In this document: positions 34,000-46,719 of the stretch, piece by piece
Layout of the letters: every line of letters starts with the position of its first letter
How positions within the stretch are numbered: position 1 is the stretch's first letter
Source: Ignelater luminosus
Lineage: Eukaryota; Arthropoda; Insecta; Coleoptera; Elateridae
NCBI GenBank assembly: GCA_011009095.1
Contig: VTPC01090587.1
Location: 812,887-876,886, forward strand
Direction: 5' to 3'
DNA: 64,000 nt
Made by a program: the position numbers and the translations under genes
The notes under the pieces: generated by a model
What the model was told of the DNA's origin: nothing
Databases searched by the model: none
The model's input: only the letters and a program-made list of their open reading frames with translations

Positions 34000-36960
34000 A
34001 AGTAAGATACAGACGTTCAAAGAAATCTTGATCTAGTTATTTTGGTTTTCACTATACTACATTTCAATTACATGTAATTTGGGCTTGACCATTTCATTTA
34101 CAAAAACGAAACCATCAATAACTTTAAAACACATAGTAAATAAGTATAGCAATTTTATTAATATTGTAATAATTACTAAAACCGTTAATTTACTGTTTGT
34201 TAAATGTAAAAACCGGTAAGAACTAATTGCACGAATTAACGAAACAATAACCGTGCAGAACTCGAGGCCAAAAGATATGAAACCGACTGTTATAAATAAA
34301 CTGCTCGTCGTTTTAGCCTGTCAAGAAACAAATTAATAGATAAAACGCCAACTTTTAGTTCGTTATGCAAACTAAATATGTATCCAACTTACTACTACAC
34401 AGCTTGCTCCTATCAGCATAATATAAACACTTCATAAATTCGAACTAAGATTTTTTAACAACTGTTAGCGAGATGAAAAGATACTGTTTCTGTGAACTAC
34501 AGGTAAACATAAGAAACTACATCTCACTGATTTATAAAACCATTTGATTTCCTTACTTTTATTCGTTGAGAAGCATTCACAAGTTATTGACCCACGTAAT
34601 AACCTTCAACTTCAAGTTTAGGAATATTCATTAAATAATGTAAACTATACGTTAATATTTAGAATTTTTACAATTTTCTCAATAAAATTTTAATTCTACA
34701 TGTTTTTGTACTTCTATGTTTGGATTAAAATTAAAACCTGTTTTCTGCAATAACAACGAATTAGTTGATTTCAAAAATAGTTAGGAAGGCCCATTAAAGG
34801 ATTTGCAGTGTTTCTGAATGCATTTCTTATTAAACACTGTCTTAACTAAAGCCAAGCAAATCTTTACAAAATTCCGAAAGATTGCATTCGGGTTAACATT
34901 CGAAAGTGTATCTTTATTACCCCGAGAGCTTGGTCTGCTAGGTAAATTGAAAATATAAGATTTACAGAGACTTGTAAAATAAGTAAGCTAAATTTGTAAA
35001 TTTTAAGCAATGTAAATAATAAGGTTTATGGAAATCAATGCTGCATATGAATTATTCTAACCGATTTTAGTAGCATTTGACAATTTATATTAATTTATAT
35101 TTGATTACCGTCAGAAGCAATTTATTTCGCAAATGTATCTGGGGTGTCGTGAGAGTCGTTTTTGTATTTCTAATAACTATCGTGTGAACCAGGCTTTAGA
35201 TTACATTTTAAAAGTTAGTGAAAAAACTTGTTATAAAAGTATAATAGTTATTTATATACAATATTTTTTGCACGACCGTATTTTAAAGAAAATAATAAAG
35301 AAAAACCATTGACAGTAGATTAAAAAATGAAGTTGGCCAAGATCATAGGAACGTAATAATCATTTCATTACGACATCGATACGGCCATTATAACTTCGAT
35401 ATATGAAATTAATTGCAAATGTTTATAATTGTCTACTTTCGACATTGACAACTAGTTGTAAAGCGCCAACTTGTCCCAAATTTATTTGAAATTCACTGTA
35501 CATTATAATTCAGTAGTTTCCAACAAAATGTGATGAATAAAATTTTATACCTAAAATCCATTCGCACCTTTTTCTATGGGAAAAACGGTAACCACTAACT
35601 TATTATGTGGATGCTTACGTAAGCGTTTTGGAAAATTTACTTTTCAATCAATACTTATTGTGACGGTATTCAAAAGGTGAAATGATACCTGAATAAGAAA
35701 ACAATAATAACAATGATTTCACTAGATTCCTTTTAAGAGCACAAGAACGGACAGTCAGTTGATCAAACAATTAAATAGAATATTTTAAATATTCTGAAAT
35801 TTGTCACACATATAAGTTAACAGTTGTAAGTAGTTAAGAAAGAAACATTCCAGATTAGTTGATTATGTAATAGTTTTTTTTTTGTTTTATAGAATTAATG
35901 ATAAGGAGTTTGTGAAAAAAACAGGGCAATTGAATAGAGTTTGTTGACAAGAGGAGATTAAAGAAATTTTTTTGAAAAAAGTTTGAAAATTAAGAAAAGG
36001 TTGTTTAAAATGTGTTAAAAGAAAAGAAAAATTTATTAATTAAAATTACATTTGTTATAATCAAATTTGTGTTAAAAGATTCGTATTTAAAAAAAAAGAT
36101 GTTAATAAAATGGTACAATTCCAGACCATTGAGTTTTCTTCTTGTTGATATTCAAAGAATAGAAAATATTATTAAAACGAAGGAACAACTTAGTTATCCA
36201 ACAGGGCAACTAGTGCAAGGAAGTTAATATGAGTGTTGCTTATATTAGGCAAATTATAAACTTGAAATACAAATTGAAGTAAAACGAAATATAACTTTTT
36301 CAAGTGCCAATTCTCTAAACTTTGAAATAGACAACAACACATTTTAGTTAAAGTCATTATTAGTTCCAAATTTCTATCTTCGTGAATATTCAAACAAATT
36401 CGGTCTTGAAAAAAAAAATATAATCAGTTAGTTTAAAAAACAGTAACATGATTATTTGCTTTAGTTACCTTCTAATACATTTTCGATTGTGAGGAGAGAT
36501 ATGGGACTTCTGATATGGATTACACAACTGTCTTCAGAGAGGATTTGAATAACTAGTGGACCAAAACTGCGATGTTTTGAAGAGGGTGGAGAGTTTAACT
36601 AACGGAGGGAGATCGACTCGACGGATGGTGTATTGAAGGAAGCAGATTTACAGAGAAGGAATAGGAGGTGCGGAGTTATAAGAAAAAGTTGTGGTGAAGT
36701 GAGGTAAACAAGGTTAAAAAGGTGGTAAACGGAATAAGTCAAATTGGTGCTATTAAGAATATATAAGAATTAAAAAATTTTAGCTTATTTTCAAAACAAA
36801 CAACTGTCAATTTGGTTGAAGTTTGTCACGTGTTGATCATGTGGTCTTATTTTAGGTTATCAACCAAATATCAGAAAGTCATCACATCACATAAACTTAC
36901 TAGTTGACAATAGACAAAATTTATAATATTGTAAATAAAAATAATTATCAACTTTCGGCC
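34000..36960. other. No gene seen; purine-skewed segment
   Basis: AT-rich DNA without recognisable exons. A segment at about 36480-36740 is unusually rich in G and A on this strand, with little C. The 71-codon frame at 36012-36227 has no recognisable motif and is not supported as a gene. Confidence 0.5.
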
Positions 36961-37048
36961 TCTTTTAATATACAGGGTGTTTCTTTCACCGCCGTATATT
37001 CGAAAGGCGGTGGTACAATTCATGATTTGGAACTTATCTAACCTAATA

Positions 37049-37590
37049 CCCTCGACACACTGAGAGTTTAATTGTCATTAAAGTAAATGACGATTTAGAT
37101 AAATTACCATTTCTCTTGTTAGCAGACACACACTAAGCAGTATTAAAATTGTGTGTTTGCGCACTGATGTGACATTGGCACACGACAACTTATGATTTTG
37201 ACAAATATAAACAACTTAACCTCGCCCTTTTTCAATGAAAGGTATTAACATTTAAATTTAAATGGACGCAGATGAGTTTTTTATTTATAATTAAAAGCAT
37301 TGTAAAATAGCATATAAAATATTATCAATCGTTGAACTCACAGAACGTTCTCGTATATCAGCTGAGTGTGAGCGGCCATAAGCATCATTCACACCCCGCG
37401 CAATTCAAAAATAAAGGCAATGTTTACCGACAACTGCAGATTGCATTTCTCGAAACGATATCGGAATTTCAATCACCATTTCGTATAAATGGTGTTTTAA
37501 ATAATCATTAAGAAAATGATGAAGTGACATACACCAAAATAAATTCCCAATTTAGGGTTAATGATCATTAAACTCTCAGTGTGTCGAGGG
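37049..37590. repeat. 542-bp MITE-like element
   Basis: Terminal repeats CCCTCGACACACTGAGAG then TTTAAT match inverted for 24 bases. TA flanks both ends (37047-37048 and 37591-37592). No transposase frame. A CAGGGTGTTTCTTTCACC end, also next to TA, lies just outside at about 36974, so this element probably inserted into an older one. Confidence 0.75.
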
Positions 37591-38321
37591 TATAATATAC
37601 TATTATACAAAGTGTCATGGTTTTTGAGATATTGTCATTTTTCATAATTTCACCCAATTGGACGTATTTCCCCATTTAAATGTGAACACCGCACTACTGG
37701 AAACTTTTAATTTGAAAGTAATGATAATTTTATAATCTTTCATAACTACTCTATCGATTTTAGTAATTTCCATCCCCTCCTACAAGTAATTAAACAAATT
37801 AGACCCGGAGAAAGTTAAAAAAATTATGACTCTAAAATTTAACTTTTACTTCATAAGGCTATAAAAGAGAAAAATTCAATGGGTAATTATGTTCAAACAT
37901 TTTTAAAACATCCTTATTCTTTGTCCTTTAAAATGACATATCACACTTTTAACCACCAGCAGATTCTTAGGACTAACAGGCGACTTGAATACAAAGCAAC
38001 CGTTTGGTCACACAAAAGCAAGGACTTGATAACACGTTATTGGTTGTAGGTTTGTCTTCATAACCATTGGTGGTGTTGATTTTTGCATTTTCAATCGTTA
38101 ATTTTGTAATTTTTGCGTGTTGCAGGTCCGTATCAGCGTTGAACTCCACGTTTTATTGCAATCGTTGAATTGGACTATTAAAAAGCATTGAATCTACATT
38201 GAATTACACCTGTTTGATTGAACTATTAAATAGTGATGGTCCCCAGACATAATAACCCGAGGGTGTCAAATACGGTGATTGATCAGGCCATATTATCGGC
38301 CTGTTTCGTTCTATCCATCTT

Positions 38322-38516
38322 TTGGGGAAGTTGGCATTTAAAAAGTTTTTACAAAACAATTTGGACGATATTTTGGATAAAGTGCCACTAGATAGGTACC
38401 GACAAATGATTTTTCAAAACGATAGATGCCCTGCCTACTATCGGATAACCGTAAGAGACATTTTAAATGACAACATTTTCAATAGATGGATAGGGCGAAA
38501 CGGGCCAATTGCTTGA
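38322..38516 (+). pseudogene. Tc1/mariner-type transposase fragment, second-Asp region
   Basis: The 64-codon frame reads LDKVPLDRYRQMIFQNDRC, then PAYY, then DILNDNIFNRWIGRNGPIA. This is the 'vPL..R..M.fq(H/N)D..PaH......Ln..f..rWIGR.GPi' block of an insect Tc1-like transposase, including the second catalytic Asp and the conserved WIGR. It stops where the third Asp region should start. The sequence upstream to about 38130 is too degraded to follow. Related fragments lie just downstream. Confidence 0.6.
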
Positions 38517-38783
38517 AAGTAGTGCGGATGTTGTAGAATAGGTTGCCTACGCAACTGGCACTTAACTCTGTTTATTCTCGCTGTTATTCTATTTTTTGGT
38601 GCAGTCCATGGATATTGTATTTGATACAGTGGATACCAGCTAAGATGCAAAATTCATTTTTCATCCGAGTTTTTATATCCATAAAAACAATGTACTGTTA
38701 GCAATAGTAATAAAAACAGTCCCATCTAAAATGCAATATAGCAGTTCTTTTCCGTCATATTAAATAATTAATTAAAATTTTAA

Positions 38784-39560
38784 CATGTATACTACAGAAA
38801 AGAAAGTTCAAATAGTGGCGTGGTATAACTCTGGATTAAGTTTAAATGTTGTATCTGATTTGTTTGTTAATTCCTTCCCTAAACGGCCAACACCAAACTC
38901 TACGAGGATTTCAAGAATATTTCGAAATTCAAAAGGCATGGATGTGTATATGTAGATACAAATCGTCATAAAAGAAGGATCAAACATGCTAGAAATGAAG
39001 AAATAAGAAATCAATTAGTCTACAGAATTGAAAAAGAATTTAGATTAGATAAAGGACGAGAAGTTTCACTCTTACCATATTCAAAATTATCAAGAGCTAA
39101 AAATCAATGACTATGAAAAAGGAATTATCTTCTGTGAGACACTTTTCGAAATGATTAATGAAAATTCAGATTTTGAAAATAAGATTTTGTTTGCCGATGA
39201 AGCAACTTATTTTACGATAGAAGTTAATTCTCAAAATGTTAGATACTGGAGCTGGAATTCAAAAAAGTAAAACTCAGTATCAATTGAAAGAAAATGTTTA
39301 GGCTGGCTTGATGGACAATAATATTATTGGTCCATTCTTTATCGACGGTAATCTTAATGGTGACAAGTACCCAGACAAGTACCGGCTCTCAATACTCTAA
39401 ATTTGGATTGGATACATGGTCTCAATAAGACGGATGCCCTGCGCACAATTATCGAACGCAAAGATCTTTCACCTAATAACTTTTTTTTTAAGAAACAGCT
39501 GATGAAGTCAAAGATTTAGAGGAACTTAAACATAGAATTAGGAAAAGCTTCTCAATCAAT
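38784..39560 (+). pseudogene. Tc1/mariner-type transposase, heavily decayed
   Basis: It opens MYTTEKKVQIVAWYNSG, a helix-turn-helix start typical of Tc1-like transposases with a PKRPTPNSTRISRIF block, then hits a stop. After a shift it reads DYEKGIIFCETLFEMI, then KILFADEATYFT (first catalytic Asp). After another, NNIIGPFFIDGNLNGDKY, then DGCPAHNYRTQ (second Asp). Several stops and shifts separate them. It is the same protein type as the fragment at 38322-38516, so two degraded copies, or one rearranged copy, lie here. Confidence 0.65.
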
Positions 39561-39599
39561 AACTTCACAGGTGTTAAATTCAGTATTTAACAATTTTTA

Positions 39600-40650
39600 T
39601 TATCGTTTAGGATATTGTTTTGCTATTAATGGTGGAATTTTTGAGAATTTGCTGTTAATTTAAACTTTCTTCTTTTTTACTGTTTTTAATAAACATGCAC
39701 TAAGGAAAATTGCATTTTGTCTGGGACTTTTTTCAGTTCATAAAGTTTGTATCCGTAGCAACTGCTAACACGTAATAAAACACAATGAATTGTTGTCGTG
39801 GTAACCAATGTAATTCAACTCATAAATATTGCATCTTATTAGGTGAAATGCACAATATAAATGTCAAAACTTATTCTAAAACCATTAACGAATGTTACAA
39901 TACGCGATGCTAGTATACATTCTAAACCAACCTCAGGCTGCTGGCAATGCTAAGTTGAAGCACCATCTCTGCGCGTATGCAGCCCGCCATACTTACACAT
40001 CTCTTTTCAGTCTTTTCTTTTTCACAATATATTATAACAAGCGATCATTAAAATTTCAGTTTCCGGTAGGCCATGAAATTTTTCCATAGGGCGTAGCTTA
40101 AATACTTTGAAATCACACTTGTGTCACTTTTGTAGATGAAAGTTTCTATTATTTTATGTTTTATGACACAATAAAAGACAAATGTGCATTTTTGAGTTAT
40201 GTCACTTTTGAAGCAGGGGTGCGATATGTATTAGGTATTTTCAACTTGAAATTACCCAAGGAACACACCTTTAAGCTATGGCAGTCGAGTCGCGGGACAC
40301 CCTGTATAATTAACACTAATTTCCTTTTAGTAGTTTAGAAATTCAAGTTTTATTGTATACTGATTAGGGTGGAGTGAAATCGCCCGAAAAAAAATTTTTT
40401 AGGTTGGAATTTCTAATAGTGCGGAAAAGTTGTGTATACATAAGTATAACTTACTGTAAAAATTACAAGATATTTGAATGTTTTCTTCAGGGTTCCCAGA
40501 CCCATCGAATATTTTAAGAAAAGTATAATAACAATACATCATAATGAGACACGATAATTAAATCAAAAATCAATTCGTTATGAAAAGTTTCTACCGTCTC
40601 ATAGCTAATATATAAAAGTACAGATTAAAATTAATTTTTTATAGAGATTC
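39600..40650. other. No gene seen; orphan transposon ends
   Basis: Contains an inverted CAGGGTGTCCCG end at about 40293-40304 next to TA, and a TAGGGTGGAGTGAAATCG end-like sequence at about 40369. Neither has a certain partner, but the second could be the end of the element that carried the pseudogene at 40653-42034. Confidence 0.4.
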
Positions 40651-40652
40651 TG

Positions 40653-42034
40653 TTATATATTATAGTCAGATTTTGTGTTAAAAAATGCAGTATTTTTCTT
40701 GATCGTAGCAACGCTGCAATGAAGCTGTTTCTGGATTCCGATCCGCAAAATAGGTGCACTTGTCACTCCATCCATGCTCTGTAGCAAATGCCGTAGTGGT
40801 AACTCATTAATGTGCAACAGACATATAAGCCCTGAAGTGATCTTCCAAGGCACAATTTGAACAGTCGTATAACTCTTCTTTTTCTTCCTGTATTTACCAC
40901 TATTCCATCACATCCTATTGCAATCAGATTTTCTATGGAAATATCTTTATTTCTTAAGAAGTAGAACCTGGTCCACTTACTACAGAAATATGTTCTTCCA
41001 TTACAACTTTCTTATAGTACTTGCTATCTTTCTTCTCATTTACAATTGCTTTGTTCTTTCTTCCATCAAAAAATAGTCCAAACAGTTTCTTTTCAAGTTT
41101 TCTTAAAGCAGATTGCATTTACTTTCCTCTTTCTCTTCTCAACTTGCTTCTATCAGTAACACGATCAGAATCTGCTTTCAACACAAGTCCAACATCTTGA
41201 AGAACAGCAGTTGCTACAACTGCAGCTGCTCTGTGAGACAAACCATAGCGATCACTTATTTTTGCCATATTAGGAAGACGAAGATGCATCTGCTTTGAAG
41301 TGATACAAACCTGAGGTTGCTTCGAGGTTGAAGCAACAGCACCCCAGTTCTCATTTGCACTTGATGAGTCATTTTCTATAGTATAAAATTCGTATAAGCT
41401 CTTCTGGTGATTTGGAAGCAGTAACAGATGATTCTGAACTAGCAGTCACTTGCCTTTCCTCTACCAGCTGCTACTTTTCAAATCTTTTTGCAAAGCTGTT
41501 GTTTCCTTTCGATCCACCTTTCGATGCACATTTTTCTGAAACAGCGTTGATCTTCAAAAAACTCGCGCTCTTTAGCGGGAATCTTTCGTGATTCCTCGCA
41601 CTTACAGTTGTCACTTGGGCACTTGCAGGCAGCTATATCAGTGAGTTTGTTTCTGCATTCAATACGAAAATTCGCCAATTTCTCCTGATACTTTTTTTCA
41701 CTCTGACGTCACTTAAATTGCTTCAAAAGCATAAGGTAGGTACCTATTCATTATGTGCTCTTATCAGCTGCAAAATCCTGGTTTGAGACACTGTTGGAAT
41801 TGACGCATTTTCCCAAATATCCTTTACTTTCACTGCAACTATTTCACTTACATCAGACGAATTTAGGTCCTTACTTGCCTTGGTTGACTTTAAAACAGTT
41901 CTTGTAAACAAATAAGATTTTGCAACATCATCGTATGTCGGTAAAACAAGTGCAGATAACGTTTGTTGTGCTCCTAATATAGGGCACTTCACCTTTTGCC
42001 TAGTTCTAGGTGGATCAGAATCAATTTGTAACAT
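40653..42034 (-). pseudogene. Decayed copy of an unnamed insect repeat-associated gene
   Basis: A chain of collinear minus-strand pieces. 42034-41744 starts MLQIDSDPPRTRQKVKCP. 41678-41478 has a Cys cluster (ACKCPSDNCKCE) followed by SRKIPAKEREFFEDQR. About 41310-40950 reads DRYGLSHRAAAVVATAVLQD, a basic RRERGK stretch, a stop, then LFGLFFDGRKNKAIV and VVMEEHISVVSGPGS. About 40850-40700 reads HINELPLRHLLQSMDG. From memory this order fits a multi-copy insect/aphid gene family with a 'DGRK' motif that is commonly transposon-linked, but I cannot name it with certainty. Stops and shifts between the pieces show it is dead. Function unknown. Confidence 0.55.
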
Positions 42035-44086
42035 TCTAGAAGATTTGAAGAAAGTTAATATTACTTCGAGGTTATAAAGTATTATAATACATTATAATAT
42101 ACTACATGTACTTGGTATTGGTAACTCTGACTTCCAAAAACACAAGTTCTTTCTACAGAATAAATCGCAGTGTAAAACGTAACAATATTACACGAAATCT
42201 CGCTCCGAACTAAGAACAGAATTCATCGCACAGGTTATTTAGGGGTTGGTACTTTGTGATGCATCACGTGATTTCTGCACAATGCGCTGTTGCAGCCAAT
42301 ATGACTAATTGACGAATCTGTATAACAGCAATAATGTAAATAGCTAATCTGCTAAATAAATTCTATTCTGTTTTGTAATACCAAGTATTCATTAGCGCTG
42401 GGTCCCTCTTAACATTATCCAAAACAAAAAAGTTTTTTTTGCAATTAACTAGTACACAAATACGCAAGTTTTTGTCGCTATTAAAAATGAAAAATCCAAA
42501 ATTAATTTTATCACTTCACACTAATACTGATAATATATTTTTTGTTAAATTGCTTGTAGTAGAACATTATTTCTAATACATTAAAGACTTATTGCTAAAA
42601 AAATAAAATAAATTATTAATATAAGGGAAGAGCAAATAAATAAAAGAAAACTACAAGAAATTATTACCTTTTTTTCTCAATTTTTAACACACTTCTAGAG
42701 TAATTGTGCTATTATTGTCAAATATATAGAATTTATAGAGATTTTCGATTTTTATGGGGAAAACTAAAACGAAAATGTGCCAGTGAGGTTGGAAAAAATA
42801 AAAATCATATTTTAAAATATAAAAATTAATTTATAGTAAAATAATAGTAAACTAAATGAAATGCAATATTGTTACCTGGCTGCAGAATGCTTTTGCAACC
42901 GTATGCAACACAGTATAATAACCATTTTAAACAAATAATTTTATAATTTTCATAGCAGTGCCCATTTACTTGCTCGTGTAAGAGTGAGACTGAAATACGT
43001 AAGAACAGCGGGTTGCATATACAACAAACCAGCTTCAATCTGCCCTGCAACGAACAGCTGGTAGGAACCTATCCAGATAGTATATAATAGATCATTGTTC
43101 TAAGCAACCTAAACTAACTTATCGCGCGTCACTGTCAGTCACACAAGACACACTAGACAAAGTGAAAAAAAACTGCTAGCGGTGGCTTTTTAAAGAGATT
43201 ATTTTAAAGTATAATGCAATTTATAAAAAAGTCCCTGAAGCTGGAACAGTAAAGTTTGCCGTAGAGCAAAAAATGCAATCATGATCAAATGATCGGTTAG
43301 TAGGTTTCAATCCCAGATGTTTCTAGTAACTTTTGGCAACATTTTAAGCTGTAAATCAGCTCTGTAGGTTTTCGCATTGTTATTTTACGTATGATTATTT
43401 CACATGGTGTCATTTTATAATCAAATGGCATGTAAAACTTTTTAAAGTCGTTTCTCTTAAAACCATGATTTTACGAACTAAGTTTTAAAACGCTGTAGCT
43501 CACTACAACAACAAATCGTTATCGTTTTAAATACTACCTTCTTGGTCTGTACAATAAGATGCACTCGAAGAAATGGAAATTAGTTTTTCCAATTTAAAGT
43601 GCCTTTTTATAGATTACATTACATTAATACATTAATTTTGTACCTACAGGGTGGTTTCACTTAAAACTTCCATACTCACTATACAGTAATTAAAGAAGAT
43701 ACTTCAAGTTACTTCAAATCATAAAATGTAGATGGTGATTTGTACAAAGATATCCTCCAATCCTCGAAACGTTCAAGTGTAAGGCATTAACTGAAAGATC
43801 TTCAATCTGCAGAGTCTTTTTTAGGGGCGTAATATTGTTGTATTACCTTAGTAGTTGTAGTTACGAAAAGCAAAATTTGCCTAGCTTTTGCATAAGAATT
43901 TCAATCAACGCTTTACTTTCAACTACAGGACAACAGGCACTTTAATTCTGATGCAGTGTAGTATGTAGTAGCACGCACAGATCAATCTATTGCAACTATC
44001 ACATGGAAAACTTAGAACAATGACTCAGATCCTTGGTAGTTTAAGGTCCATTCTAACCTCAAAAGTTTACTATACAAAGAAACTTA
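42035..44086. other. No gene seen
   Basis: AT-rich DNA with no recognisable exon, including none of the protease motifs (AAHC, DIAL, GDSG) on the minus strand that gene B would need. A CAGGGTGG end-like sequence occurs at about 43648 without a clear partner. Confidence 0.5.
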
Positions 44087-44250
44087 TTAGGGTTGTCCAA
44101 AAATCTTTTCTATTGTTCGCCATCGTTTCTTTATCATTAATACTGTATTTTTAGTCACATCCTTTTCCTCTGCAACTTCTCTGATAGATCTTCCTTGTTT
44201 TAAGTGTCCAATAATTCTAATTTCTCTTTTTCAGAGAGTCTTCTAGCCAT
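44087..44250 (-). pseudogene. Tc1-like transposase N-terminal helix-turn-helix fragment
   Basis: The Met at 44250 starts MARRLSEKEK. After one missing base near 44210 the frame continues GHLKQGRSIREVAEEKDVTK, then NTVLMIKKRW, and a stop at 44087. The GxSxREVAxxxxVxxxTV pattern is the recognition helix-turn-helix of Tc1/IS630 transposases. Only the DNA-binding front end is present. It lies about 400 bases beyond the last exon of gene B. Confidence 0.65.
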
Positions 44251-44655
44251 GGTAAAAAGTTAAGTAATTTTTATTTATCATTGAAAAACTAGTAGTGCGA
44301 TCGAAAAAAAGCGAAGTCGAAGTAGGCGACGCCCAGTACCATGCGACAACGCTGTTAGAGAGAAGATAGCGATTGACAGTTGTGAATTATTGTTAGATTA
44401 AACGAGTATTCAAATTCAACTTGACATTCCAAAGTGATAATTATAAATTAAAATTTGAATAAAACAACAGATATTTGCGAAGAACACTGCCTCATGGTAC
44501 GAGGTTTCTTTTTGATTGCACGGTATAATTTTTTTTGTGCCGTCAACTCAACAAAAGTAAATCATAGCCTGCATGTTTATCATGGCTATTTTTGATTATC
44601 GCAGCTTTGTTCATCTATAATATTAATGCTGCTATGAATCTTGCATAATACTTAC

Positions 44656-45449
44656 AACAACGGTTCCACAAATAGAAGTAATATCCGTATTATCTACTGG
44701 ACTTTGTTGGTTCGGTCGATTAAAAACATTAAGATCGCCTGGATAAAATTCATCTGAGGAAGAAGGTTCTTGTAACCAGGGAAGATTGCCTTCCGATAAC
44801 CTACAGCCATACGATAAAATTATTTATATCGTCATAATTGTCCTAAATTAATAAGAAAAACTTACAATCCTTCTCCAATACCTCCACCAGCATTTCCAAC
44901 TGGTGAACTTGGAGCTGTAACATTTTCAGCCCCCCGTGCGTCTATAATTTTAGCAGGTGGTGATTCGGTTAGCAGACCTTCAGGACATATTGTTTTATCA
45001 TTAAGCTTAAAAGACACTAATTTAGGAATTGGTTCATTTGGATCATATTGTATGTAGAGTTCGATTGTTGGGGATACATTCGCTTTTAAAGGAAAATTTC
45101 GATCCTTGATTAAATATTCTTTATTGTCAGTTGTTTCAACTTCACCAAACCAATTCTACAATATTAAGATATTCTATATTAATATCTAATAAACTACAAA
45201 AAAAACACGAGTAATACATACACCTAGCTGTAAAGATGATCTATCAAATATTAAACGCAACCAGATGCCTGCTAAGTCCCTCTCACTTAGGAGCATTACA
45301 CTTCCATACCACTTATCTGATTCATTTTTTTTGCCTTCGTAAACGAACAAACGTGGACAAGGCGATTCGAAATCATTTTTATTTTGAGCAATTATTTGTT
45401 CACTAAGTAGAAAAATCACTACTATCACAAATGTTTTTGAGAGCAACAT
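44656..45449 (-). CDS. Gene B: gd-type N-terminal exons without a protease domain
   Basis: Exons 45449-45222, 45155-44866 and 44800-44656 encode 221 residues with consistent phases (0, then 2). A signal peptide (residues 1-21) is followed by a GD N-terminal domain: ESPCPRLFVYEG, KWYG, then QLG joined to NWFGEV, KTICP. An acidic/Asn/Pro linker ends SICGTVV. The exon layout equals gene A exons 1-3. The last donor (GTT|gtaagt) is phase 0, so it must continue in another exon or read into six more codons and a stop at 44632. No serine-protease exon lies between here and gene A. Possible readings: alternative 5' cassette for A's protease exons, secreted GD-only protein, remnant, or misplaced front end of gene C. 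An acceptor (ctaacag) just before the Met suggests a leader exon. The exons show no disabling change. Confidence 0.75.
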
Positions 45450-45451
45450 TC

Positions 45452-46719
45452 CTGTTAGCAGGAAAAAACATTAAAGAGGTTAGTGCATTATTTTAGTATT
45501 TTTAACATATTTACTTTCTATTACACAAAATTTAAATCAGACAAGGTCAATATTAAAATTTGGAAAACAACATATGATGTTACTCATACACTGGTTAGTC
45601 CAGACGAAAGTAAGTGTTTGTTTTCTCATGGGGATTTTCAATAACAAAAGTGCAGAAAATTTGTTGGTCATTTTTGCCACCGGGTAGTGATGTCCAGATT
45701 TCGGTTTGTTTCAACGGCAACAGAGTCGAACTATATATCAGAATTCAGAACATTCAGTTATTGCTAATTTGCTAACTGAAAAAAGATCAGTATTGTTGAA
45801 GTCGGTTTATCACGACATTTCAGGGTCGTACTTACTTATTGTAAGTGTCATCAAATTTACTGTGTAAATTGACGAGTGTAATCTAAACCTTCCGTGCGTA
45901 ATTTAACTGATTTAAGGAAAGCATTATTAAGTGAAGATAGATTTAAGTTAATTTAAATTTATGTTTAATTTAAATCAAGCAAAATAAAAAAAAAATTGAA
46001 AAGCAAATAAAAATTTTTACATTTTTGTTTAATTAGAAGTATTAATAAAATACTATTGAGAATGATCTTCAAAATAACAAAACTTTGCAATAATTTTTAC
46101 GCAGTATTACACTTAATCGCTAGTGTAGTGAGAGGCCGATCCTGGTTCCGCTACAAAAAACCGATGTCTGGTGATGACGCTCTTTAACAACTAGTTTCAA
46201 GAAATTGTACAAATTTGCTGATTTGCATAATATAAAAAAGAATCAAGTATACTTTTGCATAGTCAACTTTATTAGTAAAGTATGCGGTCATTTTTGTAAA
46301 TGACTATAAATCATTCTATACTAGTTTTAAAACCGTGCATTATTTGTAAAAACAAAATATTGAGTTTTTAGGAGGATACTTGGTACTTTTAAAATCTTAA
46401 CTTTTCTTTGCTACTAATACCCCAGTCGATATACGCCTGAAGCTGGAACAAATTGTTTCAAGCTAATTTTTAAATATGTTATATAAATCATAACTGTTTA
46501 CGTAGTCTTTCCTGAAAACTTGTTTATGAAAAAGACATTAGTTTAATCACCTATAATCGATCTCAGTTTTGTTCCATTCGTCACAAATTGAATTCTTAAA
46601 ATGATTTGGAAAGTAGAGTAAATGCTTGGGACCAGGAACGGGTAGCACGCTACCGTACTAACAATACCAATCAGGAGTTTTTTCATTGTACAACCTTTTT
46701 CAAAAAAATTGAGAATATA
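45452..46719. other. Upstream of gene B; nothing recognised
   Basis: No exon, RNA gene or transposon end could be supported. A promoter and leader exon for gene B may lie here, but I cannot place them. Confidence 0.4.

Noticed and set aside
36974-40306. One large element from the CAGGGTGTTTCTTTC end to the CAGGGTGTCCCGCG end, enclosing transposase fragments
   Set aside because: The two ends share only the first eight or so bases, then diverge, so they probably belong to different elements.
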